Positions 1-8,559 of a stretch of DNA of 64,000 bases are shown here, in pieces. The position numbers and the translations under genes were made by a program. Origin of the DNA: Lentzea guizhouensis (GTDB taxonomy: Bacteria > Actinomycetota > Actinomycetes > Mycobacteriales > Pseudonocardiaceae); NCBI RefSeq assembly GCF_001701025.1, contig NZ_CP016793.1, positions 3,596,001-3,660,000 on the forward strand, read 5' to 3'. How positions within the stretch are numbered: position 1 is the stretch's first letter; the number at the start of each line of letters is the position of its first letter. The notes beneath the pieces were generated by a model. That model had not been told where the DNA came from, ran no database searches, and saw nothing but the letters and a program-made list of their open reading frames with translations.

Positions 1-1
1 A

Positions 2-358
2 CGCGTCCTGGACCTCGGCGAACTGGCCGACGAGTCGTGGGTCTCCGCTGACTGCGGCACCACCGCGCCGTGCAAGGACCTGGTGCCGAACGCGTGCGCG
101 GGTGCGGGCTTCGCGCCCAAGTTCGTGGTGGAGAGCGACGACTACGCGACCGCACAGGGGTTCGTGGCCGCCGGGCTCGGCGTCACGCTCATCCCGCGGC
201 TCGGGCTGGAGTACGCGCATCCGGGCGTGGTGCTGCGCAAGGTCCGCAATCCCGAGCCGGTGCGGCACATCCACGTCGTCTACCGCGAGGACGCCGCGTG
301 GAACCCCGCGGTGCTCTCGCTGGCGGAGGCGCTGGAGAAGGCCGCACGGGCCTCCTGA
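2..358 (+). CDS. LysR-type regulator, C-terminal part (truncated by window edge)
   Basis: The reading frame is open from the first bases and ends in TGA at 356-358, giving the last 118 residues of a longer protein. The segment with E-S-D-D-Y-A-T-A-Q-G-F-V-A-A-G-L-G-V-T-L-I-P resembles the second half of the LysR substrate-binding domain, where the effector pocket and the strand after it carry this A-x-G-x-G-V-x-L-x-P pattern. The DNA-binding helix-turn-helix would lie upstream of the window, so the target genes cannot be judged. It converges with the kinase gene that ends at 400. Family assignment is good; the regulated function is unknown. Confidence 0.8.
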   Translation, partial: RVLDLGELADESWVSADCGTTAPCKDLVPNACAGAGFAPKFVVESDDYATAQGFVAAGLGVTLIPRLGLEYAHPGVVLRKVRNPEPVRHIHVVYREDAAWNPAVLSLAEALEKAARAS

Positions 359-382
359 CCTGCGCTCCAGGTGCCCGCCCCT

Positions 383-399
383 CGAGGTCGCTGACCTCG
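383..399. terminator. short hairpin between convergent genes
   Basis: A 7-bp perfect stem (CGAGGTC / GACCTCG) with a 3-nt loop sits in the 41-bp gap between the LysR stop and the kinase stop. Its place fits a bidirectional terminator, but there is no T run, so this is only a candidate. Confidence 0.35.
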
Positions 400-2059
400 T
401 CACCCCGACCGTGCGGCGCCGAGCGACGACTCCGTCTCGATCAGCATCGTCGGGCTCGACCACTTGATCGAGAAGCCCTTCGGCTCGATCGAGGTGGTGC
501 CGTCCTTCTTCGTGTACTTCACCTCGGTGCGCCAGAAGAAGTTGCCGTCGTACTGGGCGCTGACCAACTCGGCCTTCTGGATGCTCTTCCAGAACTGCTC
601 GTAGCCCGCGTACCCGCCTTGGGAGTTGCCCTGGAACTTCGGGTTCGTCATCTGCCATGCATCTGACGGCGACTTGGGGGCGGTGGCGAAGTAGTCGCGC
701 AGCAGCGCCTCCTGGTCGGGCGCCTCCGGTGCCGCGGTCCACGTGCCTGCCTTGCCGGCCGCCCGGGGTGCCGACGACGTGGCCTGCGGGTCCGAGGTCT
801 GCTGCGACGACGTGTTGGCGCCCGCGTTGTTGTTCCCGTTGCCGTTCCCGCCGCCGCTCTTGTCCGAGATCATGCTCGCGAACATGATCCCGACCACCGC
901 GGCCGCGACGATCGCGAGCGCGGTGTAGACGGTCGTGCGCTTGCTCTTCATCGGCGCGGCGGCCGGACGGGACGGCTTGGGGCGCTGCGAGTACTGCGGC
1001 GCCGCGGCCGGGCGGTGCTGTTGCGGTGGCGGCTGGTGCTGTGGTGGCGGCTGGTGCTGCGGCTGCGCGGGGATCGCGCGCGGCGGCGTGCTGGTGTGGA
1101 GGTCGACCCTCGTCGCTTTGGGGGGCGGCGGAGGCGGGAGTGCACGGGTCGCGGCCGGTTGCGGCTGCTTCTGGATCGGGGCGCCGCCACGACGGCGGGT
1201 GCGTCGGGCGACCACGGCGGGGTGAAGGCGGGGCGGCCTGGCCGTTGGCGACGGCGGCGAGCGCGTCGCGGGCCTCGACCATGGTGGGGCGGTCCTCCGG
1301 CTCCGAGCGCAGCAGGCGCATGAGCAGGGCGGTCAGCGGGCCCGCGTTGCGCGGCGGGTTGACCTTGCCGGAGGCGACCTTGTGCAGCAGCGCGATGGTG
1401 TTCTCGCTCAGGCCGAACGGCGGCTCGCCCTCGATCGCGGCGTACAGCGTGGAGCCGAGGGAGAACACGTCGGACGGGCTGCCGGGGTCGTAGCCCTTGG
1501 CGACCTCGGGGGCGAGGTAGGCGGGGGTGCCGGCGAGCATGCCCGTGGCGGTGACGGTGACGTCACCGGTCGCGCGGGAGATGCCGAAGTCGGTGATCTT
1601 GACGGTGCCGTCGTCGCCGAGCAGGACGTTGCCGGGCTTGATGTCGCGGTGCACGATGCCGGCGTTGTGCGCGGCGGCCAGTGCGGAGGCGACCTGCATG
1701 CCGATCGAGGCCACGTCGCGCGGCGGGAGCGTGCCCCGTTCGGACAGGACGGCCGACAGGCTCTTCGACGGCAGGTACTCCATCACGAGCCACGGCTGGC
1801 CGTCGTCCTCGGCCACGTCGTACACGGCCACGGCGTGCGGGTGCTGCAGGCGCGCGGCGATGCGGCCCTCGCGCATGGCACGTCTCTTGGCCTCGTCCAC
1901 GTCGCCGTCGGCTAGCCCCGGCTGCAGGAGCAGCTGCTTGACCGCGACGGTCCGGTGCAGGCGTTCGTCGTGTGCGGTCCAGACGACGCCCATGGCACCG
2001 CTACCGATGCGCTGGCTCAATCGGTAGCGACCAGCGACCAATCGGCCATCGTCGGTCAC
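400..2059 (-). CDS. PknB-type Ser/Thr protein kinase with extracytoplasmic domain, interrupted by a frameshift
   Basis: The gene encodes a transmembrane Hanks-type kinase. The catalytic half (about 2059 down to 1230) has the glycine loop G-S-G-A-M-G, the AVK lysine, H-R-D-I-K-P-G-N, D-F-G and L-A-P-E. The juxtamembrane linker, membrane helix (V-Y-T-A-L-A-I-V-A-A-A-V-V-G-I-M-F-A) and a roughly 110-residue outer domain lie in a different frame (1215 down to 400). The shift falls between about 1160 and 1240, in C- and G-rich runs; either one extra base or two missing bases would join the halves. The kinase frame itself has no stop before the window edge. GTG 2059 is preferred because GGGGAG lies 5 nt upstream; GTG 2083 is the alternative. 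Its paralogue lies just upstream. Whether the shift is real or an assembly error cannot be told from the sequence. Confidence 0.8.
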
Positions 2060-2177
2060 AGTTGCTCCCCGCTGTGCGGTCACTTAGCTCTCTGTTCAAC
2101 GGCTCGTCACACGTCCGGGTTCGAATCACCCGTCGGTGCGAGTACCCACCTTACGAGATAACTACGACAGAACGCGC

Positions 2178-3509
2178 TCAGGCTGACGGCGGCGGTGGCG
2201 CCGACGTCGTGGTGGTCGTCGTTGTGGTCGTCGTAGTCGTCGACCTCGACGGCGGCGGCGGCGTTGTCGTGGTCGTGGTCGTCGTCGTGGTGGTCGTGGT
2301 TGTGGTCGTCGTAGTGCTAGACGCTGTTTCGCGCGTCGTCGTTGCCTCGGGCGTGGTCGTCGTCACCTCGGCCACCGACGTGGTCGTGGGCACCACGGAC
2401 GACGAGCTCGTCGGCGGCGCGGACGGCGTCTTCTGCTCTTTGTCGAACACGCCCAGCGCAACCATCAAACCACCGATGACCAGCAACAACGCCAGCACCG
2501 CCGCGGCGACCACCAACGGCCGGTTGTCCTGCTGCTTGACAACGGGGGCCATCGGCGGCGCGGTCCGCGGCGGCGACGTGCGCGGGGCCGACCGGACGAT
2601 GCGCGTCCGTTCCGGTTCCACGATCGTCGTCGCGTCGGGCCCGGCCACCGCGGGCAGGCCGGTGAACGACGGCGCGCGGCCGTGCGCCACCGCGGCCAGC
2701 AGCTCCCGCGCCTGCGACATCGTCGGCCGGTCGTCGGCCTCGAAGTTGAGCAGGTACAGCAGCGTGTCGGCGAGCGGGTGGTCGACGGTCGGCGGGTTGA
2801 TCCGGCCGGCCGCGACGGCGTGCAGAACACCCAGAGTGTTCTCGCTCACTCCATAGGGCGGCTCGCCCTCCATTGCGGCGAACAGCGTCGAACCGAGCGA
2901 GTAGACGTCGGAGGCCGGCGTCGGGTCCTGACCGCGGGCGATCTCCGGTGCCAGGTACGCGGGCGTGCCGGCGATCAGGCCGGTCTTGGTGACCGTGATG
3001 TCGTCGGAGGCGCGCGAGATGCCGAAGTCGGTGATCTTGACGATCCCGTTCTCGGCGATCAGCACGTTGCCCGGCTTCACGTCCCGGTGCACGATCCCGG
3101 CCGCGTGCGCCGCCGCGAGTGCCGCCGCGCACTGGGTGCCGATGCTCGCGACCTCGATCGGGTCCATCGGCCCGCCCTCGGCCAGCGCGTCGGCGAGGCT
3201 GTAGGACGGCAGGTACTCCATGACCAGGCACGGGACGCCGTCCTCCTCCACCACGTCGTACACCGCGATGGCGTTCGGGTGGTGGAGCTTGGCGGCGATG
3301 CGGCCCTCGCGCATCGCGCGCTGGATGGCCTCGTCCTGCTCGGCCTCGTCCAGGCCGGGGGCGAGCAGCAGCTGCTTGACCGCCACCTCGCGGCCGAGGC
3401 GTTCGTCGTGGGCGCGCCAGACGATGCCCATCGCGCCGGAGCCGATGCGGTCGAGGAAGCGGTACCGGTCGGCGACCAGACGGCCGTCGGTGGCGTCGGA
3501 CGTCGTCAC
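2178..3509 (-). CDS. PknB-type Ser/Thr protein kinase with Thr-rich outer tail
   Basis: This 443-residue kinase is complete: glycine loop 23-28 (G-S-G-A-M-G), ATP lysine 45, H-R-D 141-143, D-F-G 161-163 and A-P-E 187-189. A single membrane helix spans about 331-355. Everything after it is outside the cell and consists of a Thr/Ser/Pro-rich tail (about 373-443) with runs of threonine, without a folded sensor such as PASTA. Such a tail could be glycosylated or span the cell wall; that is inference. The start GTG 3509 has GGGGTGG upstream. The kinase half is very close to that of the downstream gene (400-2059), indicating a tandem duplication with divergence of the outer domains. Substrates are unknown, though the neighbouring membrane proteins are candidates. 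Confidence 0.9.
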   Translation of the reverse strand: MTTSDATDGRLVADRYRFLDRIGSGAMGIVWRAHDERLGREVAVKQLLLAPGLDEAEQDEAIQRAMREGRIAAKLHHPNAIAVYDVVEEDGVPCLVMEYLPSYSLADALAEGGPMDPIEVASIGTQCAAALAAAHAAGIVHRDVKPGNVLIAENGIVKITDFGISRASDDITVTKTGLIAGTPAYLAPEIARGQDPTPASDVYSLGSTLFAAMEGEPPYGVSENTLGVLHAVAAGRINPPTVDHPLADTLLYLLNFEADDRPTMSQARELLAAVAHGRAPSFTGLPAVAGPDATTIVEPERTRIVRSAPRTSPPRTAPPMAPVVKQQDNRPLVVAAAVLALLLVIGGLMVALGVFDKEQKTPSAPPTSSSSVVPTTTSVAEVTTTTPEATTTRETASSTTTTTTTTTTTTTTTTTTPPPPSRSTTTTTTTTTTTTSAPPPPSA

Positions 3510-3656
3510 ACGACCACCCCGGCGCGCAGCGAAGGGGAGACCGCGGTGGCAGCAGGTCCCACGCTCGTGCTCCTCGTGCGGTAGTCAGCGGTCGTCCGGA
3601 ATGCCCGCACAGGGTACCCCTGTCGTGTGCGGCCGCTGTGCTACCGGGTTGATGCG

Positions 3657-4571
3657 TTACTCAGCCGGTGCGAAGAAGTCGAAGACGCCGACGGTGTCGT
3701 CGACCGTCTCCCCGACGGTGTTCAGCACCGGGTCGAGGACTCCGAGGTCGATGCTCACGTCCACCGGGTTCGACGGCGTGGGCAGCGGGTTCTCCGTCGA
3801 GCTGGGCGGCGGCGTGGTGCTGCTCGGCGGAGTCGCGGTGGACGAGCTCGTCGGCGGAGCGGGCGTCGAGGTCGACGGCGTCGTGCTCGGGGCCGTGGGT
3901 GTGGTCTGCGTCTCACTCGACGGCGTGCTCGCGGTCGGTGACTGCGAGGGCTGCTGCGTCGGCTGCTGGGTCTGCGTCTGCGGCTGCGCCGGACGCTTCT
4001 GCTGCGTCGGCTGCTGCGTGTACGGGGCGACCCTGACCTGCTCGGTCGTCGGGTCGGCGCTCGCCGTCTCGGTCTCGTCGGCCTGCTGGGTCTTGTTCGA
4101 CGGCAGCTTCACGACGCCCTCGGTGCCCGCGCTCGCGCCACGGGCCTGGGCGCGCTCGTCGAACCGAACCTGGGCGAGCGGCCGCTCGTCGGGCGTGGAC
4201 AGCCAGGAGGAGGCACCGAACGCGACGGAACCGCAGAGCACGACACCACCACTGGCGGCCGCGGCCAGCTTGCCGACGGTGAACCCACCGCTCTGGGTGT
4301 CGTCGGCGCGGCCCTCTCGGCGCAGCAGCTCGGTGATGTGCAGTTCGCCGGCGGTCTGCTTGCGCGGCTTGCTGCCGGGGTGCTTCGGGTCGGGCGTCCG
4401 CACCGACTTGAACTTGATCGTCGGCTCGAAGGCCTCCGGCGTGATGTCGTCCGTGATCACCGGGATCGGCATGGTCTCGGCCTCACGGCGAGCGATCAGC
4501 TCGGCGACGGACAGCTGCCCGGTCGACTCCGCCGAACCGTTCAGCCGCCGACGATGGTCCTCAATCGACAC
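3657..4571 (-). CDS. single-pass membrane protein with SVAELI head and Pro/Thr-rich outer region
   Basis: Function not recognised. The protein (304 residues from GTG 4571) has a cytoplasmic head of about 97 residues containing S-V-A-E-L-I-A-R-R-E near 21-30 and a similar L-H-I-T-E-L-L-R-R-E near 78-86, a membrane helix at about 98-122, and an outer region dominated by Q, T, S and P (low complexity), ending in a short segment rich in V, D and L. GTG 4571 is chosen because GGAAGGG lies about 10 nt upstream; a longer reading from 4667 lacks support. Neighbours of the same layout follow at 4751-5569 and 5743-6603. It could be a wall-spanning or scaffold protein; no enzymatic motif is visible. Confidence 0.75.
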   Translation of the reverse strand: MSIEDHRRRLNGSAESTGQLSVAELIARREAETMPIPVITDDITPEAFEPTIKFKSVRTPDPKHPGSKPRKQTAGELHITELLRREGRADDTQSGGFTVGKLAAAASGGVVLCGSVAFGASSWLSTPDERPLAQVRFDERAQARGASAGTEGVVKLPSNKTQQADETETASADPTTEQVRVAPYTQQPTQQKRPAQPQTQTQQPTQQPSQSPTASTPSSETQTTPTAPSTTPSTSTPAPPTSSSTATPPSSTTPPPSSTENPLPTPSNPVDVSIDLGVLDPVLNTVGETVDDTVGVFDFFAPAE

Positions 4572-4750
4572 CGCTCGTTCACCCTTCCAGGCTCTCGTAT
4601 ACGCACTGGCGGGAACATGGATACCGAATCGTGACCCAGGATGTAACCCCTTCGGGGGAATTTTCACGATCTGAACTAGTTATTCGCGACGAGCGGTCAC
4701 CGTTCGACTGCGAACGGCGCACGGGGGTGAGCGCGACCGAACTGTGCTGA

Positions 4751-5569
4751 CTAGTGGCGCTGAGCGGAGAGGACCTCGGTCCCGATGATGCGCGGCTGGG
4801 TCGTGTCGGTCAGCCAGAAGAGCTGCTCGAGACGCAGCCAGCTGCCGTTGAGCTCCTGCATCGACACCACCGCGAGCACCGTGCCGTCGGGTCGCAGCGA
4901 GGTCTGGTCGACGTTGACCGTGCGGATCATGCCCCAGGACTCGACGAACTCCTTCGGGTCCGTGCCCACGAGGTCGGGCGAGAGCAGCTTGGCGGCCGCG
5001 TTCGGCTTGGTCGTGAGCAGCTCGTAGAACTTCTTCACGACGTCCACCTGCGGCTGCGGACCGGTCGACACCAGCGGCGTGGCGGTCTCCGCCGAGGGTT
5101 CGGCCGACGGCTCGGCGGGCGGCGCCAGCAGCAGCGCGGACGGCTGCGGCATCGGCACCTCGGGCGCGGTCCGCAGCGGTGTGTGCTCGCTCGGCAGCTG
5201 GGCGGACAGGACGTCGGGACGCAGGCGCTCGCGCCGGACAGCGAAGGGGCGTTCGGAGACCGGGACGCCGGCGTTCGGCGGGCGGTTGGCGGCGAGGATG
5301 GCCGCGCCCGTGATCGAGGACCCAGCACGGCGGCGCCGGCAGCAGCCGGCGACCCGCGCGATGCGGGCGTTCCTGGCGCGGCGCCGGCGGGCGGGGCTCA
5401 CCGGGGGCACGAGCTCGGTCGGACCGAGCAGTGATGTGACGAGCGCGTCGGTCGCGGCTTCCTCGCGGGAGGGGATGCGCACCGGGGTCGGCTGCTGCTT
5501 GATCAGCTCGGCCACGCTGATCGAGCCGGCACGTGCATGACGCCGTCCAGTCGTCGCGGGACGCTGCAC
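4751..5569 (-). CDS. membrane-anchored protein with SVAELI head and NTF2-like outer domain
   Basis: Function unknown. The 272-residue product opens with S-V-A-E-L-I-K (about 18-24), the same motif as the neighbouring protein. The membrane helix is expected around residues 70-95, but residues 76-82 read C-C-R-R-R-R-A, which no helix would tolerate. Reading the same DNA one base over (about 5320-5345) gives A-A-G-A-A-V-L-G, so a compensating pair of indels is likely. After a Pro/Ala linker, residues 165-272 look like a small alpha+beta domain (V-K-K-F-Y-E-L-L, then paired strands) of the NTF2/SnoaL kind. GTG 5569 has GGAGG 9 nt upstream. I infer that the outer domain binds a ligand or partner at the cell surface. 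Confidence 0.75.
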   Translation of the reverse strand: MQRPATTGRRHARAGSISVAELIKQQPTPVRIPSREEAATDALVTSLLGPTELVPPVSPARRRRARNARIARVAGCCRRRRAGSSITGAAILAANRPPNAGVPVSERPFAVRRERLRPDVLSAQLPSEHTPLRTAPEVPMPQPSALLLAPPAEPSAEPSAETATPLVSTGPQPQVDVVKKFYELLTTKPNAAAKLLSPDLVGTDPKEFVESWGMIRTVNVDQTSLRPDGTVLAVVSMQELNGSWLRLEQLFWLTDTTQPRIIGTEVLSAQRH

Positions 5570-5742
5570 TGTCCTGGTCCTCCGTACTGTCCGTGGTCAC
5601 CTGAAGACGTACCGTGGCCTCACGCTGGAACGCCAGTTTCTTGACCGACTTCAGCCGTACGTGGCGTCCAGCGGAGCGTGGGATTCGCTCGAAGGTGTTA
5701 CTTACTACGGTCGGTAGTTCGGGCCCTGACCTTGAGTGCTGC

Positions 5743-6603
5743 TCACCCGCCGGGTTTCAACCGTTCACCGCTGATCAACGGCAGCTCGCCGGGGGTGAAG
5801 CTGAGCTCGCGCTTCTCCTGGCTGACCGAGCCGTCCTTCTTCGTGACCTGCAACAGGCTCACGGTGAGGCCCTTGCCCGGGTCGACCGCGATCTCCTTCA
5901 CCTCGATCAGCGAGATGTCGGCGAGGCGGCCCTCCAGCAGCGCGTCGGCGTTCGCGCGCACGGTGTCCGTGGTCATGGCGAGCGCGGTGTCCGCGTTCGT
6001 CGCCATCTCCCGGTAGAAGTCCTCGGTCTTCTGGGCGATCTGCGTGCCGTCGACGACCGGTGCCTGCGAGACCGGCACCGTCGTGATCACGGGCGGCGCG
6101 GGACCGGTCGGCTTGGTGCCGGTGCCAGTGCCGGTGCCAGTGCCAGGGGCGGGGCTGCGGCCGGTGGCCCGCGGCGTCCCCGAGCCGGTGCCGGGCACCG
6201 GAGCGCCGGACCCGGTGTTCGCGGCGGAGGTCTTGCCGCGGGTGGCGGAGGGGGTGCTCGACGCCGTCGGCAGCGCGGAGATCAGCGGCACGTCCGACGG
6301 GTAGCCCGGCAGGCCGATCTTCTCCACCTGGCCGCCGCCGCTGACCAGCTTGGCCGCGGCGAAACTCAGCCCGACCAGCACGAGCACCGAGGACACCACG
6401 GCGAACCAGGCCGCCCGCTTCCATGTGCGCGGGGGCGTGACGGACGCCGGGACCATGCCGATGTTGAACTTGCGCAGCCCGTCCGTGTCCGCGAGCGGGT
6501 CGGGCGGGCGGCGGCGCGGCAGCGGGATGCGGTCACCCCCGACGACGGGCCGCTGGTCCGCGATACCGTCGTCGAGACGGTGCTTGCCCGGCTGTTCGTC
6601 CAT
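5743..6603 (-). CDS. membrane-anchored protein with GT-repeat linker and NTF2-like outer domain
   Basis: Function unknown. ATG 6603 is chosen because AGAGGGG lies 8 nt upstream; the product has 286 residues. A basic/Pro-rich cytoplasmic head is followed by a membrane helix at about 64-85, then a linker with a run of Gly-Thr dipeptides (near 165-180, coded around 6115-6150) and a final domain of about 105 residues beginning T-E-D-F-Y-R-E-M. That domain carries V-T-K-K-D-G-S in a strand position equivalent to Y-T-K-K-D-G-T in the outer domain of the kinase at 400-2059, suggesting a shared fold. Likely partner or paralogue of the kinase sensor region. Confidence 0.75.
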   Translation of the reverse strand: MDEQPGKHRLDDGIADQRPVVGGDRIPLPRRRPPDPLADTDGLRKFNIGMVPASVTPPRTWKRAAWFAVVSSVLVLVGLSFAAAKLVSGGGQVEKIGLPGYPSDVPLISALPTASSTPSATRGKTSAANTGSGAPVPGTGSGTPRATGRSPAPGTGTGTGTGTKPTGPAPPVITTVPVSQAPVVDGTQIAQKTEDFYREMATNADTALAMTTDTVRANADALLEGRLADISLIEVKEIAVDPGKGLTVSLLQVTKKDGSVSQEKRELSFTPGELPLISGERLKPGG

Positions 6604-6706
6604 CCCCGACACCCCTCTGCGACGCAATCAGGGTAGGGCCGTTCGGACGTGCCGGAGCAACCTGAAGGGGTAATTCAAGACGAGTGACACCCGGAAGTGT
6701 GAACCC

Positions 6707-7033
6707 CTACCGCGGGGGCAGCTGGGCTTGGCCGCTCTTCAACTGCTTCTGCGTGCGCTGCACGCCGTTGAGGGCCGCCAGACCGCTGCCGCCGGCGATC
6801 AGCGCACCGATCACGTCGGCGCCCAGGGTGTCACCGCCGGTGATCAACAAGCCGATCACCGCACCCGCCGTGGTGATGATGGCGGCCTTCCAGCGGCTGC
6901 GGACGAACTGTGCGACAGGTGCTCCGGCGGCGCCCTTCTTGCCGGCGGCCGAGCCGAGCATGCCCAGGTATGCGTCGTGCGCCAAGGCGGCGAGCAGGCC
7001 GGCGATGGCGATCAGTGCGGCGATGAGGCCCAT
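6707..7033 (-). CDS. small integral membrane protein
   Basis: The 108-residue product starts at ATG 7033 with a hydrophobic helix straight away ([17 protein letters not shown]), then a short basic cytoplasmic or outer loop, two further helices ([16 protein letters not shown] and [15 protein letters not shown]) and a basic Gln-rich tail. No family recognised. It is divergent from the amidohydrolase gene starting 60 bp away. Longer readings upstream are antisense to that gene and are discarded. Confidence 0.7.
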   Translation of the reverse strand: MGLIAALIAIAGLLAALAHDAYLGMLGSAAGKKGAAGAPVAQFVRSRWKAAIITTAGAVIGLLITGGDTLGADVIGALIAGGSGLAALNGVQRTQKQLKSGQAQLPPR

Positions 7034-7092
7034 GCCTCCAGTGTGCCTCCAGATTTTTCCGGTGGACCATCCGTGATCGCCCTGATATCCGA

Positions 7093-8157
7093 ATGCGCGT
7101 GGACATGTTCTGGCACGACGACTGCCTCGAGCACGACGCCGGTGAGGGACTGTGGGAGCTGCCGGGCTCCTGGCCGTGGCTGGACGTCGCCGAACCGCAC
7201 CCGGAGAACGCGGCGCGGTTGCGCACGTTCCGGCATGCGCTGACGCACGGACCCGTGGCCGAGCACTTGAAGTGGCACGAGGGGCGCCATGCGTCCGTGG
7301 ACGAGCTTCTGCGCGTGCACTCGGCTTCGTACCTGGACTCGTTGCGGGTGTCCGAGCGTGTGGCGCTGGAGGTGAACACGGTCGTCGGGCCGGAGACGTG
7401 GAACGCGGTGTGTGCGGCGGCGGGGACCTCGTTGGCCGCGCTGGAGTCAGGCGCGCCACTGGCCTACGCGCTCGTACGACCCCCTGGTCACCACGCCCAG
7501 CCGGCGATGGCGGACGGCTACTGCTTCGTGAACAACGCCGCGCTGGTGGCGGAGACCGCGCGGCGCCAGGGGATGCGGGTCGCGGTGCTGGACTGGGACG
7601 TGCACCACGGCAACGGCACCCAGGAGGTGTTCTACGACCGGCCGGACGTGCTGACCATCTCCGTGCACATGCGGCACGGGGCGTGGGGGCCGAACCATCC
7701 GCAGACGGGCGCGCCCTCGGAGGTGGGCGCTCACGGGCGGAACGTGAACATCGAGCTGTCGTTGGGCGCGGGTGACACGGCGTACTTGCGCGCGTTGGAC
7801 GAGATCGCGTTCCCGTTGCTGCGGGAGTTCGAGCCGGACCTGCTGGTGTGCGCGTCGGGGTTCGACGGGTCGGCGTTCGACCCGAACGGCCGGCACAACC
7901 TGACCGCCGCCGGGTACCGCGAGATCGGGCGGCGGGTGGCGTCGTCCGGGACGCGCGTCGTGCTCACCCAGGAGGGCGGCTACCTGCGCGGGTACAGCGC
8001 GTTGTGCCTGCACGCGCTGGTGGAGGGGCTCCTGCGGCTTCCAGCGCCGTTGCTGGAGGATCCGCTGGCGTACGTGCCGGACGACAGCCGGCTGGTGGAC
8101 GCGGACTTCGAACGCGTCCTCACGGCCGTCCGGCCTTTTTGGCCCGGCGTGCTGTGA
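7093..8157 (+). CDS. histone-deacetylase-like / acetylpolyamine amidohydrolase family hydrolase
   Basis: A zinc-dependent deacetylase of the class II HDAC / acetylpolyamine amidohydrolase superfamily, 354 residues, near full family length. Visible motifs are the active-site H-H pair in P-G-H-H (about 131-134), the zinc-binding D-W-D-V-H-H-G-N-G (about 167-175; ligands D169 and H171), the second metal aspartate in S-G-F-D-G, and the transition-state tyrosine in E-G-G-Y near residue 296. No signal peptide, so cytoplasmic. Likely substrates are acetylated polyamines, acetoin-related acyl groups or acylated small molecules; bacterial members rarely act on proteins. It stands alone between two minus-strand genes. 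Confidence 0.93.
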   Translation: MRVDMFWHDDCLEHDAGEGLWELPGSWPWLDVAEPHPENAARLRTFRHALTHGPVAEHLKWHEGRHASVDELLRVHSASYLDSLRVSERVALEVNTVVGPETWNAVCAAAGTSLAALESGAPLAYALVRPPGHHAQPAMADGYCFVNNAALVAETARRQGMRVAVLDWDVHHGNGTQEVFYDRPDVLTISVHMRHGAWGPNHPQTGAPSEVGAHGRNVNIELSLGAGDTAYLRALDEIAFPLLREFEPDLLVCASGFDGSAFDPNGRHNLTAAGYREIGRRVASSGTRVVLTQEGGYLRGYSALCLHALVEGLLRLPAPLLEDPLAYVPDDSRLVDADFERVLTAVRPFWPGVL

Positions 8158-8176
8158 CGCCGGGCCGGTGGGCGTC

Positions 8177-8437
8177 CTACCTGCCGAGTGGGCCGCGGCC
8201 CATCTTGAGCAGGACCATCGCGAGGTCCTTGCCCTCCGGGCCCAGCGGCTTGTAGCGGTTGAGCACGTCGATCTCGCGGTTGTGCACGATCTTCGTGCCG
8301 CCCGCCGCCATCCGCGCTGCGCCGATGATCTTGGAGACCTCGACCCTGCGCTGGATCAGCCGCAGTATCTCGGCGTCCAGGTGGTCGATCTCCTCGCGCA
8401 GCTCGGTGATGTCGGGCGCGGTGGTGGTGGATTCCAT
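8177..8437 (-). CDS. chorismate mutase, AroQ-delta type (Rv0948c-like)
   Basis: Converts chorismate to prephenate, the first step towards Phe and Tyr. The 86-residue all-helical product matches the short intracellular actinobacterial type: L-R-E-E-I-D-H-L-D-A-E-I near the start, Q-R-R-V-E-V-S-K-x-I-G, an R-E-I-D-V-L-N-R-Y segment and the G-R-G-P-L-G-R tail. In M. tuberculosis this enzyme is weak alone and is activated by the DAHP synthase; the same is likely here but cannot be seen. The gene lies next to pcrA as in mycobacteria. It is preceded by an aromatic leader peptide and terminator (8483-8596), so expression is probably controlled by attenuation. Confidence 0.93.
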   Translation of the reverse strand: MESTTTAPDITELREEIDHLDAEILRLIQRRVEVSKIIGAARMAAGGTKIVHNREIDVLNRYKPLGPEGKDLAMVLLKMGRGPLGR

Positions 8438-8482
8438 CGTGGGTGACCTCTCGACTCTGCTGAGCCCCTGGCCCGGAAGCGA

Positions 8483-8516
8483 CGAAGCCCCGGGGTCCGA
8501 GGACTCCGGGGCTTCG
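8483..8516 (-). terminator. attenuator terminator upstream of chorismate mutase
   Basis: An 11-bp perfect stem (CGAAGCCCCGG / CCGGGGCTTCG) with a 12-nt loop lies between the leader peptide stop and the chorismate mutase start. Because it sits inside the 5' leader of the gene, it is best read as the terminator form of an attenuator. No strong U run follows, as is common in actinomycetes. Confidence 0.7.
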
Positions 8517-8559
8517 TGGTGGCTTCGTCAGCGCTGGACGACCACGGGAGCCGGAGTCC
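8501..8559 (-). promoter_or_regulatory. antiterminator pairing within the chorismate mutase leader
   Basis: On the minus-strand RNA the sequence GGACTCCGG inside the leader coding region (plus-strand 8551-8559) is exactly complementary to CCGGAGTCC in the 5' arm and loop side of the terminator (plus-strand 8501-8509). The two structures are mutually exclusive, the signature of transcription attenuation. The 9-bp pairing is seen directly; the switch is inferred. Confidence 0.6.

Noticed and set aside
2090..2150. GGGTTCGAATCACCC near 2130 looks like a tRNA T arm
   Set aside because: The stem is only four pairs around a nine-base loop, and no acceptor or anticodon stem can be built around it; it is the region upstream of the kinase start.
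1972..2856. Plus-strand ORF with long valine runs
   Set aside because: It is the antisense reading of the Thr-rich tail and linker of the kinase at 2178-3509; valine runs are the complement of repeated threonine codons.
6707..7459. 250-codon reading of the small membrane protein gene
   Set aside because: The extra N-terminus is antisense to the amidohydrolase; the hydrophobic protein starts naturally at ATG 7033.
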